A stretch of 64,000 nucleotides of DNA from Hymenobacter persicinus (GCF_004167665.1 NZ_SEWE01000008.1:62001-126000), one strand, 5' to 3'. Positions 8,788 to 18,059 are shown, counted from the stretch's first letter. A program made the numbers and translations. Notes: generated from the sequence alone by a model not told the origin.

Positions 8788-9750
8788 CTAGTCCTCCGGC
8801 TCCCCGAAGGATTCCTGGGCGGCCTGGGCCAGCTGGCGCAGCTGGGCCCGCAGCCCGGCCGGCGACACAATACGCACCTGCCCGGCGAAGAGCAGCAGCC
8901 AGCGGGCCAGGTAGCCGGGGTGGCTGGTCAGAAACGTGACTTCGGTGTGGCCGTCGGCCACGGCATGCTCGTGAGCCCAGCCGAAGTGGTGCTTGTTTTC
9001 CTGCACGTGGGGCATGGCCCCGGGCGCAAACCGCACCACGACCGGCTCCACCTGCCGCTGCTGAGCCTGCTGAGCCCAGTACTCGTGCAAGGATTCGAGG
9101 CGGGGCACAAACTGCTCGGCGCGCAGGTGCAGGCCCGCAATCCGGTCGAGGCGGAAGTCGCGGTACTCCTGACGCAGGCGGCAGAAGGCCACCACGTGCC
9201 AGTACTGGCCGAAGTACAGGCTCATGGGCTCCACCTCCCGGTGCGTGGGCGCGCCGTGGTAGCCGGCCCGGTAGTCGAGGCCCACCACCCGCTTTTCGGC
9301 AATGCTGGTCAGCAGCAGCTGGTGGGTGTTGGGGGTGAGCGGCGGGGCCGCCTGCCGGCTGCGGGCGGGCAGGATGGTGATGTGCGGGCTGAGTTCCTCG
9401 AGGTAGTCCCGGTCGGGGCGGCGCAGCACGGCGCGCAGCTTGTCCATGGCCGCGCGGCTGAGCTGGGCGGTGTGGGCGTCGGTGAGCTGGCTGACGAGCT
9501 TTTCGGCCGTAATCAGGGCCGTGGCTTCCTCCCGGCTGAACATCACCGGCGGCAGGCGGTAGCCCTCGGCCAGGGAGTAGCCCACGCCGGCCTCCCCGCT
9601 CAGCGGCACCCCGGCTTCCTCGAGCGTGCGCAAGTCGCGGTACACGGTGCGCAGGCTCACCCCAAAACGCTCGGCCAGTTCTTGCCCCCGCACCACGCGC
9701 CGGGCCTGGAGCTGAATCAGAATGGCGGTGATACGGTCGAAGCGGTTCAT
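8788..9750 (-). CDS. YafY-type HTH/WYL-domain transcriptional regulator
   Basis: 320 residues. The N-terminal HTH_11 helix-turn-helix (about 1-60) contains ELAERFGVSLRTVYRDLRTL. The WYL domain (about 135-230) is recognisable from VVGLDYRAGY, the REVEPMSLYF segment and YWHVVAFCRLRQEYRDFRLDRI. A WCX-like C-terminal extension follows. WYL domains sense ligands, often nucleotides or ssDNA, and tune transcription. It probably controls the downstream DinB gene, 117 bp away on the same strand. Confidence 0.93.
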   Translation of the reverse strand: MNRFDRITAILIQLQARRVVRGQELAERFGVSLRTVYRDLRTLEEAGVPLSGEAGVGYSLAEGYRLPPVMFSREEATALITAEKLVSQLTDAHTAQLSRAAMDKLRAVLRRPDRDYLEELSPHITILPARSRQAAPPLTPNTHQLLLTSIAEKRVVGLDYRAGYHGAPTHREVEPMSLYFGQYWHVVAFCRLRQEYRDFRLDRIAGLHLRAEQFVPRLESLHEYWAQQAQQRQVEPVVVRFAPGAMPHVQENKHHFGWAHEHAVADGHTEVTFLTSHPGYLARWLLLFAGQVRIVSPAGLRAQLRQLAQAAQESFGEPED

Positions 9751-9910
9751 AGAGCCCGCAAAATAGCTATTCGCCCGGCAGCGCCGCCCCGACGGCCGCC
9801 CGCGAGCCCGCCGCTAGGGTTTTGGCCGCGGAAACTCTACCTTGACTCCGAACGGAATGCGCGGCGGGAGAGTCCACTCGAAATATTTCAAGCCTAAAAA
9901 CTGCAAGAAT

Positions 9911-10288
9911 ATGAGCCAGAACAATTCCTTACTGGGACCCATGCCCGGCGCTGAGCACCGCGAGGTCGGCGGCGTGCAGATTGACATGGTCCGCACCGGC
10001 GACGCGCGAGTGAAGCGGGTGGTGTACCCGGCCGGCTTCCGCTGGTCGCGGGACATGCGCCCCGTGGTAGGCACTGAGTTGTGCATGCACGCCCACGTGG
10101 GTTTCCTAGCCCAGGGCCAGATCAACATCGAGTACGCCGACGGCGAAGTGGTGGCGTTTGTGGCGCCCCAGGTTGTGGCCATTGCCCCGGGCCACGAGGG
10201 CTGGGTGGTCGGCGAGGTGGCCGCCGTGCTCATCGAGTTCGACTTCGAAGGCGAAACCGTCCAGCGCCTGGGGCTTATTCAGCGGTGA
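9911..10288 (+). CDS. Small cupin-like protein
   Basis: 125 residues from the ATG at 9911. The pattern fits a single cupin barrel: HAHVGFLAQGQINIEYADG resembles cupin motif 1 (H-x-H...G) and the second half ends in a motif-2-like AIAPGHEGWVVG segment. Small proteins of this type bind a metal and act as sensors, isomerases or dioxygenase-like enzymes; no substrate can be given. It is divergent from the WYL regulator, with TACCTTG about 70 bp upstream as a possible -7 element. Confidence 0.75.
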   Translation: MSQNNSLLGPMPGAEHREVGGVQIDMVRTGDARVKRVVYPAGFRWSRDMRPVVGTELCMHAHVGFLAQGQINIEYADGEVVAFVAPQVVAIAPGHEGWVVGEVAAVLIEFDFEGETVQRLGLIQR

Positions 10289-10410
10289 GGTGGTGAAGTG
10301 GTGAAATAGCGAGTTGTCGTTCAGCAGGGGCGGGTTTGCGCCAGCGGCGCCACTAGCGCCGCCCGAACATCAAACTCACCGCTTCACTATTTCACTATCT
10401 CACTATTGCG
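10289..10410. repeat. Intergenic repeats of the GTGAAATGGTGA type, opposed copies
   Basis: Imperfect tandem TGGTGAa units run forward at 10289-10315 and in the opposite sense at about 10376-10405, the latter overlapping the end of the AsmA-like gene. A longer relative sits at 43466-43505 and a short inverse one near 38255. Probably a species-typical intergenic repeat; the opposed copies can pair. Confidence 0.5.
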
Positions 10411-13400
10411 CAGCAGCCGCAGGGTCGTGTCGAGGCGCTGGGTGCGCAGGAGCTGGCGGCACTGTTCGAGGAGCTCGGCTTGCTGCTGGCGCTGCTCGGC
10501 GCGCTTAAACAGGCCCACTTTGTACTTGGTGCCGGGCTCGGTGCGGCGCAGGCTCAGGTAGGTGAGGCGGCCGGTACGGCGCACGGGCTCGTTGTTGCGG
10601 ATGCGCTCCACGCGCTTGGCGTTGTTGCCAAACAGGGCTTGGAGCGGGTTGAGGCCCACGAACAGGTCGGCGCGGCCGTCGAGGGAGTAGCGGCCGCTGA
10701 TCTGCAGGTTGCTCAGGTTGCTGTTCAGGTCGAGGTCGGGAATGAGCAGCTCGCCGCGGTTGAGCAGAAACTGGGTGCTCACGGGCTCGAAGAACAAGTG
10801 GCCGGTGCGTTCCTGCTTCATGAATTTGAGGGCCTGGCTGAGCGCCTCCACGTTGAGCAGCTCCAGGTCCCGGATGTCGGTTTTGAGGTAGCCCAGGGTG
10901 CGGTCGAAGACGGGCAGAAAGGTCGCGTCGAGGTCCGTGCGCACGTCGGCGGCGCAGCGCAGGGTCCCGCGGATGTTATCGGCGCCCAGCACGTTGAGCT
11001 TCATGGCGGTCAGGTCGCCAAACAGGTCCGTGAGCTGCATGTCCTGGAGCAGCATCTGCACGTGCAGGGGGTGGTGGTTGCGGCCGGCGTCGGTAATCAT
11101 GCGTCCCCGCAGCGAGAGCCGGCCCCGCAGGGCTTCGAGCGAGCAGTCGTCGAGGCGGGCCTCGCCCTTGCTCAGGTGCGACACAAGGCGGAAGTCGCGG
11201 CCGGTGAGGGCGGCGTAGCGCACATTGTCGGCCTGCACCCGCAGCACGGCCGTCAGGATGCCGTTGGAAATGATGGTGCCGGCGGGTTTGCGGGCCGGCT
11301 GGCTGTTGAGTTGGGCGCGGCGGGCCTGGCGGGCGGCGCGGCGGGCCTGGCGGTCCAGGCCCTGGGTGAGGGCCTGGCTGGTGCTGTCGGAGCCGGCCAG
11401 CAGCTCCTCGTCGTCTTCGTCGTCGGGGTCGGTTTTGGGGTTGAAGCTGGCCAGCAGCAGCAGCTTCTGCACGTCGAGGGTTTGGTAGCGCAGGTCGAGG
11501 CTGGCGTCGGCGGCCACCAGGCGGTTGCCTTCCACCCGGGCCGAAGCCGAGGCCCGGCCGGTGCCGCCGCGGGTAGTGGTGAAGCGCAGCAGCGGCAGCT
11601 GCACCGTGGAGCCGGCCTTGTTCAACGTCAGATGCAGCCCGCGCAGGTCCTCGCCGTCGGGCAGCTGCACCCGGGCCACGTCGCAGGTGAGGCGGCCGTT
11701 GGCGGCCAGCAGCAGTTCGCGCAGAGCGGGGCTGGCGGGAGCCTTAGCCGGCCGCTGGGGCGGGCGGGTGAGCTTGGCCAGAAAGCGCCGGTAGCTGATG
11801 GTGCCAAACCGGACGCCCAGCCGGAAGTTGATGGGCGCCACGCGGCGGGTGGTGTCGGTGGGCCAGAAGGCCGTGCCCTGCACCCGGCCGCCCCACAGCT
11901 CCCCGGCCAGGTCGGTGAGCTGCACGCTGCGGCCGTCGTGGCGCACGGTCACGGCCAGGTTGGTGAGCGTGTCGGCGGGCAGCAGCAGACGGCCGCAGCG
12001 CAGGTGCACGTTCAGCAGCATGCCCGGGGGCACCAGGCCACTGCCCAGGTTGGCCACCGACGCCGGGGCCGGGCGGGGGCGCCGCCGCTCGATGCCGCCG
12101 GGCAGCCGGCGCCGGGGAATGGGCCGCAGCAGCTCCCGCAGCTCGGCCACGCGCAGCTCGTCCACGGTGAAGTTGCCCCGGATACGGGTGGTGGCGTGCT
12201 GGTCGATGAGGTAGTCGAACAGGTCGGTGGTGGTGGCCGCGGCCCGAAACCGCATCCGGTTGAGCACTCCCGACGCGTTGGACAGCGTCCAGACGTTATT
12301 TTGCAGCCCAATGCGCACGTTTAGCGCCGACATATCGGCACCCCGGTCGGGCACCACGAAGGAAGCGTCGCGCAGCGTGACGGTGCCGCGCACGGCCATG
12401 CTTTTCTGCGCCGGTCCGGTCATGCGCTGGGTGGGGGCGGCCGGCAGCAGGCCGCGCAAACGCACGTCCAGCTCGGCCGTGCCCCGGCGGGCCCGCCACA
12501 CCCCCGGCGACACCAGGGCCGCCAGCTGGGCCAGCTCGGTGCGGCCCCGCACCCGGCCGCTCACGAAGGGCCGGGTGAAGTCGAGCAGCAGCATGGAGGC
12601 GTCGAGGGTGCCGGCCGAGGAGTTGATGCGGCAGTGGTTGAGGGTCAGGGAGGTCGTTTGGGGGCTGTGGCCGGGGCCGTTGTCGTAGGTGCCCAGCAAG
12701 TCCCAGTGGTTGATGCGGCGGGTGGAATCGGGCCAGAGCAGGCGGGCCCCGCGCAACCCGAACTTCAACACGTTGTGGGGGCTGACCGTGGGCCCGCTCA
12801 GTCCCTGAATGGTGTAACGCACGTGGGCCTTGCTGGGGCTGGTGGCCCCGGCCAGGTAGGGATGGATGGTTTTGGGCAACGCCGCCCGCAGTACTTCGGT
12901 CAGGGGCTGGTAGCCGGCAAACTCCAGGTGAAGGCGGGTGCCGGGCTGGTGGGGAGCCGTGGCGTGGGTGCCCCGGATGCGGATGGTGTCGCCGTTGAGC
13001 GTGGCGCGGGTGGCGTAGATGGTGCCCTGGTGGGGGCGGAAAGCGTATTGGTAGTGCACCCGGGCCCAGACCGGCTCCCGCTCAAACAACGTCCCGCCGG
13101 GGTTGCGCAGATAGTCCAGGGCGCCGTCGAGGGTGCCGGTGGTGTGGAGCACCCCGCGCCGAATCTGCACCGTGAGGCGGGCCAGCTTAACGCTCGCGCC
13201 AAAAGAGCTGCGGGCGTACTCGTTGCGCGAGGTGATGCGGAAGCGGTGCACGATGAGCGAGTCGAGCGCCAGGTCGAAGGTGGGGCCGCGGCCGGTCCGG
13301 TCGCCGCGCTTCTTGCCGTGCAGGCCCCAGCTGCGCCCGTGCACGTCGACCCGCTCGTTGAATTCCACATCCGACACGGTCAGGCGCGTCACGCGCACCC

Positions 13401-13722
13401 GGCCGCGCAGCAGGTCGGCCAGCTCCAGGCGCGCATCGGCCCGCCCCACCCGAAACACGGGCACGCGCTGCCGGTAGGCCGTATCGGTCAGGGCCAGGTG
13501 GCGCAGCGAGGCCGTGAGGTGGGGAAAGTCGCGCCAGGGGGAAAGCTCCACTTCGAAGGGTGCCAGCACCAACTCGGAGTTGCGGGCCAGCCGCTGCCGG
13601 AGCTGCTGGGCCAGGTAGCGGTGGCCGTAGCTTGAGCCCAGCAGCCACGCGCCCACCCCGAGGGCTAGTAACAGCAGCAGAAAGCCGGCGAGCAGCACGC
13701 GCCGCAGGGTTGACCATTTCAT
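10387..13722 (-). CDS. AsmA-family envelope protein
   Basis: 1111 residues. An uncleaved N-terminal membrane anchor (about 8-30, LLLLLALGVGAWLLG) is followed by long beta-rich repeats typical of AsmA/DUF748/TAM-like proteins that span the periplasm and are linked to lipid transport or outer-membrane homeostasis. The AsmA N-terminal segment LVLAPFEVELSPWRDFPHLT and the C-terminal AsmA_2-like stretch (DLFVGLNPLQALFG, about 1030-1050) are visible. A Gln/Arg-rich tail ends the protein. It is a single gene with about 380 bp of non-coding DNA upstream. Confidence 0.85.
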   Translation of the reverse strand: MKWSTLRRVLLAGFLLLLLALGVGAWLLGSSYGHRYLAQQLRQRLARNSELVLAPFEVELSPWRDFPHLTASLRHLALTDTAYRQRVPVFRVGRADARLELADLLRGRVRVTRLTVSDVEFNERVDVHGRSWGLHGKKRGDRTGRGPTFDLALDSLIVHRFRITSRNEYARSSFGASVKLARLTVQIRRGVLHTTGTLDGALDYLRNPGGTLFEREPVWARVHYQYAFRPHQGTIYATRATLNGDTIRIRGTHATAPHQPGTRLHLEFAGYQPLTEVLRAALPKTIHPYLAGATSPSKAHVRYTIQGLSGPTVSPHNVLKFGLRGARLLWPDSTRRINHWDLLGTYDNGPGHSPQTTSLTLNHCRINSSAGTLDASMLLLDFTRPFVSGRVRGRTELAQLAALVSPGVWRARRGTAELDVRLRGLLPAAPTQRMTGPAQKSMAVRGTVTLRDASFVVPDRGADMSALNVRIGLQNNVWTLSNASGVLNRMRFRAAATTTDLFDYLIDQHATTRIRGNFTVDELRVAELRELLRPIPRRRLPGGIERRRPRPAPASVANLGSGLVPPGMLLNVHLRCGRLLLPADTLTNLAVTVRHDGRSVQLTDLAGELWGGRVQGTAFWPTDTTRRVAPINFRLGVRFGTISYRRFLAKLTRPPQRPAKAPASPALRELLLAANGRLTCDVARVQLPDGEDLRGLHLTLNKAGSTVQLPLLRFTTTRGGTGRASASARVEGNRLVAADASLDLRYQTLDVQKLLLLASFNPKTDPDDEDDEELLAGSDSTSQALTQGLDRQARRAARQARRAQLNSQPARKPAGTIISNGILTAVLRVQADNVRYAALTGRDFRLVSHLSKGEARLDDCSLEALRGRLSLRGRMITDAGRNHHPLHVQMLLQDMQLTDLFGDLTAMKLNVLGADNIRGTLRCAADVRTDLDATFLPVFDRTLGYLKTDIRDLELLNVEALSQALKFMKQERTGHLFFEPVSTQFLLNRGELLIPDLDLNSNLSNLQISGRYSLDGRADLFVGLNPLQALFGNNAKRVERIRNNEPVRRTGRLTYLSLRRTEPGTKYKVGLFKRAEQRQQQAELLEQCRQLLRTQRLDTTLRLLRNSEIVK

Positions 13723-14102
13723 ACGGGGATGTTTCCGGGGAGCGGGCTTGGCGCCCTAAGTTAGGCAGCCGGAGTTGGTGGGCATACGGGGAAAGAGCCC
13801 GTTGTGGCTAAGCTGAACCGGAGTGGCCGGCCAGCCAGCCTTGGCTAAGCTTTTTCCCAGAACCCGCCGGGCGCCTGGGTCCGGCCCCCAGGCCCTGCCG
13901 GGCGGCCCACAGGCGGTGGTCCACGCCCGCGCAGCCCACCGACGTGAAAAATATTTTTTGAAGCGGAAACCTGCTTTGAAGCTCAGCAGAAGCGGATTTT
14001 TAACCGGAGGTAGGAGAAGTTGGGGGGAGGGTCCGCTACTTTTTTCGGCGCCCAACCAACCTTTGGGGGCCCAGGCTTCACTCTAGGCCAAAGCTCCCTC
14101 CC
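13723..14102. other. Intergenic region between the AsmA-like and sigma factor genes
   Basis: 380 bp without a supported gene. It holds two GGCTAAGCT copies (about 13807 and 13841), a G/C-rich stretch, and an A/T-rich block with TTTTTTGAAG and CTACTTTTTT near 13953 and 14035 that could carry the divergent promoters. No convincing hairpin terminator is seen. Confidence 0.5.
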
Positions 14103-14648
14103 GTGACCCTGTCCTACGCCTCCGACTCTTCCGCCGAACAGCAGTTGCTGGCGGGCTGCCTGGCCCAGAGCCGGCCGGCCCAGTACCAGCTCTACCAGCG
14201 GTACAAGTCGGCCATGTTTTCCACGGCCCTGCGCATTCTCAACGACCGGGACCTAGCCCAGGACGCGCTGCAGGAAGCTTTCGTGGAGGTGTTTCGGCAG
14301 CTGGCCTCGTTCCGGCAGGAGTCGACGCTGGGCGGCTGGATCAAGGTTATCGTGGTGCGGGCGGCCCTGCGGATTCTGCGGCGCGAGCAGCGCATGGAAG
14401 TCTACAGCCCGGAGCGCCACCCCGAGCCCCTGGTGGCCTGGCACGACAGCCTGACCGGTGAGGCCCTGGAAAAAGCCATTGGGGAGCTGCCGGCCGGCTA
14501 CCGGGCCGTGTTCTGCCTGATTGAGGTGGAAGGCTACCTGCACCGCGAAGTGGCCGAGCTGCTGGGTATTTCGGAGGGCACCAGCAAGTCGCAGCTCCAC
14601 AATGCCAAGCGCCTGCTCCAAGTCAAACTGCATCACCTCTACCTATGA
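14103..14648 (+). CDS. ECF-type RNA polymerase sigma factor
   Basis: 181 residues with region 2 (about 25-90, RALRILNDRDLAQDALQEAF-like, with the DLAQDALQEAFVEVF helix) and region 4 (about 120-175, GYRAVFCLIEVEGYLHREVA followed by ELLGISEGTSKSQLHNAKRL). The start is a GTG at 14103; no in-frame ATG precedes region 2. Its stop overlaps the next start as ATGA, so it is translationally coupled to a probable anti-sigma factor. Such pairs usually respond to envelope stress and often autoregulate. Confidence 0.95.
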   Translation: MTLSYASDSSAEQQLLAGCLAQSRPAQYQLYQRYKSAMFSTALRILNDRDLAQDALQEAFVEVFRQLASFRQESTLGGWIKVIVVRAALRILRREQRMEVYSPERHPEPLVAWHDSLTGEALEKAIGELPAGYRAVFCLIEVEGYLHREVAELLGISEGTSKSQLHNAKRLLQVKLHHLYL

Positions 14649-15343
14649 GCCAGACCCCGAATCATTTCGAAGCCGGGCGGCCGAACCTGCAGCGGGCCCT
14701 GGACCAGCTGCCCGCCCACGAGCCCGCCGACAGCCTCTGGGCGCGCATCGACGCCGAGCTGGGGGCGGAGGAGGCCATTGCCCGCGCCCTGCCCGCCCTG
14801 CCCGCCCACGAGCCCGCCGACGACCTCTGGGCCGCCATTACCGCCGAGCTCGATGCCGCGCCGGCCGCTTCCCCGCTGACCATTACGCCGGAACCCGCCC
14901 CGCTGGCCGTACGGCCGCTCTGGCCCGCCTACCGCCGCGTGGCCGGCCTGGCCGCCGCCATTCTGCTGCTGGCCGGAGTGTTCTGGGCCCAGTGGTCGCG
15001 CCCCGCGGCCTCCCGCGTCGTGCCTCGCGAAACCATCACCTACTCCGAAGAAGTGGTGGAAGAGCCCGCCGAGGCCCGGGCCGGGCTGGCCTCCTTCGAC
15101 CCGCTCGACGAGCAGGGCCTGGCCTTTATTGATGCCCACTGCACCTCCCTGCCCAGCGTGTGCCAGTCCGACGAGTTTCAGGAGCTGCGCACCCAGCTCA
15201 CGGAGCTTGAGGCCGAGGAGCAGCGCCTGCAGAAGGACGCCCGCCGCCTGGGTCCCACGCCCGAGCTGGTGCGCCACCAGGTGCAGGTAACCACCCTGAA
15301 AGCCTCCGTCACCCGGGAGCTAATTCAACTACTCATCTCATGA
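14645..15343 (+). CDS. Probable membrane anti-sigma factor
   Basis: 232 residues. The cytoplasmic part (1-95) carries a duplicated motif, LPAHEPADSLWARIDAEL near residue 22 and LPAHEPADDLWAAITAEL near 54. One membrane segment follows (about 100-118, AAAILLLAGVFWAQW), then a periplasmic part with a charged coiled-coil stretch (about 175-215). The role is inferred from ATGA coupling to the ECF sigma gene upstream and the single-pass topology. No zinc-binding anti-sigma H-x3-C-x2-C motif is visible, so it is not of the ZAS class. Confidence 0.7.
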   Translation: MSQTPNHFEAGRPNLQRALDQLPAHEPADSLWARIDAELGAEEAIARALPALPAHEPADDLWAAITAELDAAPAASPLTITPEPAPLAVRPLWPAYRRVAGLAAAILLLAGVFWAQWSRPAASRVVPRETITYSEEVVEEPAEARAGLASFDPLDEQGLAFIDAHCTSLPSVCQSDEFQELRTQLTELEAEEQRLQKDARRLGPTPELVRHQVQVTTLKASVTRELIQLLIS

Positions 15344-16290
15344 ATTCTCTGAATCACGTCATTCCCTCTGCCCCGGGCGCCTGGCTGGGCCGGCTGCTGC
15401 TGGCGCTGCTGCTCGGCGGCGCGGCCCTGAGTCCGGCCCGGGCCCAGCGCAAGGTGCAGGTGCTCACGCGCACCATCGAGCAGACCTTGCCCTGCCCGGT
15501 GGGTACGCTGGTGCGCATCCGGGCCGAAAAAGCCACCCTGCGGGTCCAGGGCTGGGACAAGCCCACCATGCAGGTGGTGCTGCGCCTGAGTGCCCGCCAC
15601 CCCGACCGGGCCATTGCCGAGCAGGAGCTGCCCGTGGCCCGCTACCAGATTGAGAAGGACGGCAGCGTCATTGACTTGGTCAACTACTTCGCCCTGCCCG
15701 CCGGGGCCCCGGCCATCCGCAGCGACCTGCGCGCCGAGTTTACCGTGCTGATGCCCGCGGCCAACGCCCTGCAGCTGGTGAATGCCTACGGGCAGACCAC
15801 CCTGCTCGACCTGACGGGCAAAATCAAGCTCGAGCAAAACTTCGGGCAGATTCAGCTCCAGAATTTGCGCGGCAGCCTCACGGCCACGGCCCGCTACGCC
15901 GACCTGACCGGCACCAACCTGAACCTGACTTTCGACTGCGAGGCCGATAAGTCGGCGGTGCGCCTGACCGGGGTGGGGGGGCGCTATTCCATCCGCAACC
16001 GCTACGGCAGCGTGCTGCTGGAGCCCACGGCCGAGCTGAAAAGTGCCTTCGTGGATGCCGAGCGCACCGAGGTAACCATCGGCGTGCCCCAACTGGGCGC
16101 GTTCAACTACCTGCTCAGCACTGCCCAAGGCCAGCTGACGGTGCCGGCCAGCCTGAGTGAGGGGCAGCGCAAAAGCCTGGGCCGCGCCGTGCTCGACGTC
16201 ACCAACCAAGCCCGCCTGCCCCTGATCCGGGTCGTGACTTCCTATGCGCCCGTCACGCTGCGGGTGCAGCCGCTGCTTATTCAACGCTGA
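15340..16290 (+). CDS. DUF4097-like beta-helical exported protein
   Basis: 316 residues with a signal peptide (about 1-36, ending SPARAQ). The body is a repetitive right-handed beta structure typical of DUF4097/putative adhesin proteins (INxYGxVxL-like strands: LVNAYGQTTLLDLTG, EQNFGQIQLQNLRG, SIRNRYGSVLLEP). Its start overlaps the anti-sigma stop as ATGA, so sigma, anti-sigma and this protein form one coupled operon. In Bacteroidota this trio is common, but its function is not established; it may be the sensor or effector of the pathway. Confidence 0.8.
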   Translation: MNSLNHVIPSAPGAWLGRLLLALLLGGAALSPARAQRKVQVLTRTIEQTLPCPVGTLVRIRAEKATLRVQGWDKPTMQVVLRLSARHPDRAIAEQELPVARYQIEKDGSVIDLVNYFALPAGAPAIRSDLRAEFTVLMPAANALQLVNAYGQTTLLDLTGKIKLEQNFGQIQLQNLRGSLTATARYADLTGTNLNLTFDCEADKSAVRLTGVGGRYSIRNRYGSVLLEPTAELKSAFVDAERTEVTIGVPQLGAFNYLLSTAQGQLTVPASLSEGQRKSLGRAVLDVTNQARLPLIRVVTSYAPVTLRVQPLLIQR

Positions 16291-16311
16291 TTTCTCTTCC
16301 GTTTCTGTTCG

Positions 16312-17091
16312 ATGTCCCCAACCCGCCTTTCCCGTTTTTGCCGCCTGGGCCGGCCGCTGCTGAGCAGTCTGCTGCTGAGCCTGGCCCGGCCTGCCGCCGC
16401 CCAAACCCCCGCCGCCCCCGACACGGCCCGCATCCGCTACAGCGAAGAAACCGCGCCCGACTCGGCGGGCTACGCCTTCGAGGCCAACCTGGGGCGGCAG
16501 CTGCGCCGCATCACCCGCGTTCAAATCGAGGAGCAGCAGCTCTGGAAAATCGGGCTGACGAACTTTGAGTTTGGCAGTCAGGGCACCACCGTGCTGGGCC
16601 TGCAGTTCAGCTACGAGCAGAAGCTGCGGCAGCATCCGAGCTGGTCGGTGCTGGGCGAGCTGACCCCGGAGTACCTGCGCTACCGCACCTCCACCGCCGA
16701 CCACTCGCGTCGGCAGGGCCTGAACCTGGAGTCGCAGCTGGCGGGGCGCTACTACTACAACCTTAACAAGCGGATTCGCAAGGGCAAAAGCGCCAGTAAC
16801 TTTTCCGCCAACTACCTGTCCCTGGCCTTGGGCACCGGCTACGGCCGCCACGGCCTGGGCACGCCCTTCTCCACCGATGGCCGCGGCCACGCCGTGCGGG
16901 CCTCGGTGGCGGTGGTATACGGACTACAGCGCCGGCTGGGCCGCTACGGCTTCGTCGACGTGAATGCCGCCCTGCCCTTGCCGCTGCTGCCCACGCTCGG
17001 ACCGCTGTTTCCCAGAAATACCCTGCACATTCTGCTCGACATCCGCCTGGGGCTGGCCCTAGGGCGCTCCGAACCCCAGCGCCACCGGTGA
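16312..17091 (+). CDS. Exported beta-rich hypothetical protein, probable outer-membrane barrel
   Basis: 259 residues, signal peptide about 1-30 (ARPAAAQ), then alternating amphipathic beta strands (TTVLGLQFSYEQKL, LNLESQLAGRYYYNLNKRI, FSANYLSLALGTGYG, AVRASVAVVYGLQRRLG) consistent with a small outer-membrane beta barrel. It follows the DUF4097 gene by 21 bp and probably belongs to the same operon. The C-terminus lacks a terminal aromatic residue: the last 10 codons (17063-17091) overlap, in another frame, a stranded T9SS sorting domain, so the present end may not be the ancestral one. Confidence 0.7.
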   Translation: MSPTRLSRFCRLGRPLLSSLLLSLARPAAAQTPAAPDTARIRYSEETAPDSAGYAFEANLGRQLRRITRVQIEEQQLWKIGLTNFEFGSQGTTVLGLQFSYEQKLRQHPSWSVLGELTPEYLRYRTSTADHSRRQGLNLESQLAGRYYYNLNKRIRKGKSASNFSANYLSLALGTGYGRHGLGTPFSTDGRGHAVRASVAVVYGLQRRLGRYGFVDVNAALPLPLLPTLGPLFPRNTLHILLDIRLGLALGRSEPQRHR

Positions 17092-17278
17092 GTTCCGACT
17101 GCCCGCGGCCCCGGCCACGGTCCGCGTGGTGGATGCCCTGGGCCGGCCGGTGCTGGAGGTTGCGGCAACCGGCGGCGCCGATCTGCCGCTGCATCTGCGC
17201 GGGCAGGTGCCGGGCGTCTATCTGCTCAGCGTGGAAACTGCCGCCGGCGTTGCCCGTCAGGCGCTGGTGGTGCAGTAA
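17063..17278 (+). pseudogene. Orphan T9SS type A sorting domain remnant
   Basis: An open frame from just after a TAG at 17060-17062 to a TAA at 17276-17278 translates as a full T9SS C-terminal sorting domain: PNPSATGEFRLP near the start, VRVVDALGRPVLEV, then GVYLLSVE and RQALVVQ at the end. It has no start codon and no passenger, and is in a different reading frame from the barrel protein it overlaps. It is most simply the 3' end of a lost secreted-protein gene. A frameshift that once joined it to the upstream gene cannot be excluded. Confidence 0.7.
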
Positions 17279-17327
17279 GTACCCGCGTTGATTGTTGCTG
17301 CTCGTTTTATTGTTCTGCTTTCGTTGT

Positions 17328-18059
17328 ATGAAATTCTTTTCCCGTTGCCTAGCCGGCCTGCTGCTGGCTTCTCTTGCCAGTGTTACCGCCCGCGCCCAGC
17401 GCCTGGAGGCCGTTGGGGTGGGGGCCAGCTTCAATATCAGCCAAACCTGGGCCCGGCAGCGCCTAATTCAGGTGGAGCAGTACACGCTGCAAACCGACAC
17501 TGACGGCTCCCGCCTCGACGACACCGGCAACCGCTTCAGCGCCTACGCCCGACTAAGGTTGGGTGAGGGCAAGGTCTTCGTGCAGCCCGAGCTGGCCTAC
17601 ACCTCGGTGCTGGGCAACCAGTCGAGCATCACGTACTTTTCCCAGCCTGATGTCAACATGGTCTACCCCGACGTGAGCTACCTCTACCCGCGGCTGCGGC
17701 GGACCGAGGTGGCCCTGCTGGGCGGCGCGCACCTGACCCGCCGCCTGTCCGTGCTGGCTGGGCCGCTGCTGGCGCTCAACCAGCGCGAGAAAGACCAGTA
17801 TGCCGCCAGCTTCAAGCCCGCTGAGCTCTACCGCAGCCTGGCCGCAAGTGTGGAACGGGTGCAGATACTGGGCCAGCTGGGCGTGGGCCTGCAGCTGGGC
17901 CGCTTCGATCTGACGGCCCGCTACGAGCACAGCCTGACGCCCTACACCCGGGAGTTTGCGTACCGGCAGCGCACCTACGCCTACCGGCAGCGCACGGGGC
18001 AGGCCATTTTCGGGCTGGGTTTCCTGGTGTACGACCGGCACCGGCCCTGGCGGAAGTAG
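17328..18059 (+). CDS. Exported outer-membrane beta-barrel hypothetical protein
   Basis: 243 residues from the ATG at 17328 (MKFFSRC), giving a signal peptide to about residue 23 (VTARAQ). The rest has short beta strands separated by polar turns (FSAYARLRLGEGKVFVQPELAYT, EVALLGGAHLTRRLSVLAGPLLAL, LGVGLQLGRFDLTARYEHSL) and a C-terminal F-L-V-Y strand, as in the outer-membrane beta-barrel (OMP_b-brl) superfamily. A small tandem duplication, YRQRTYAYRQRT, lies near residue 215. No function can be assigned. Confidence 0.75.
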   Translation: MKFFSRCLAGLLLASLASVTARAQRLEAVGVGASFNISQTWARQRLIQVEQYTLQTDTDGSRLDDTGNRFSAYARLRLGEGKVFVQPELAYTSVLGNQSSITYFSQPDVNMVYPDVSYLYPRLRRTEVALLGGAHLTRRLSVLAGPLLALNQREKDQYAASFKPAELYRSLAASVERVQILGQLGVGLQLGRFDLTARYEHSLTPYTREFAYRQRTYAYRQRTGQAIFGLGFLVYDRHRPWRK

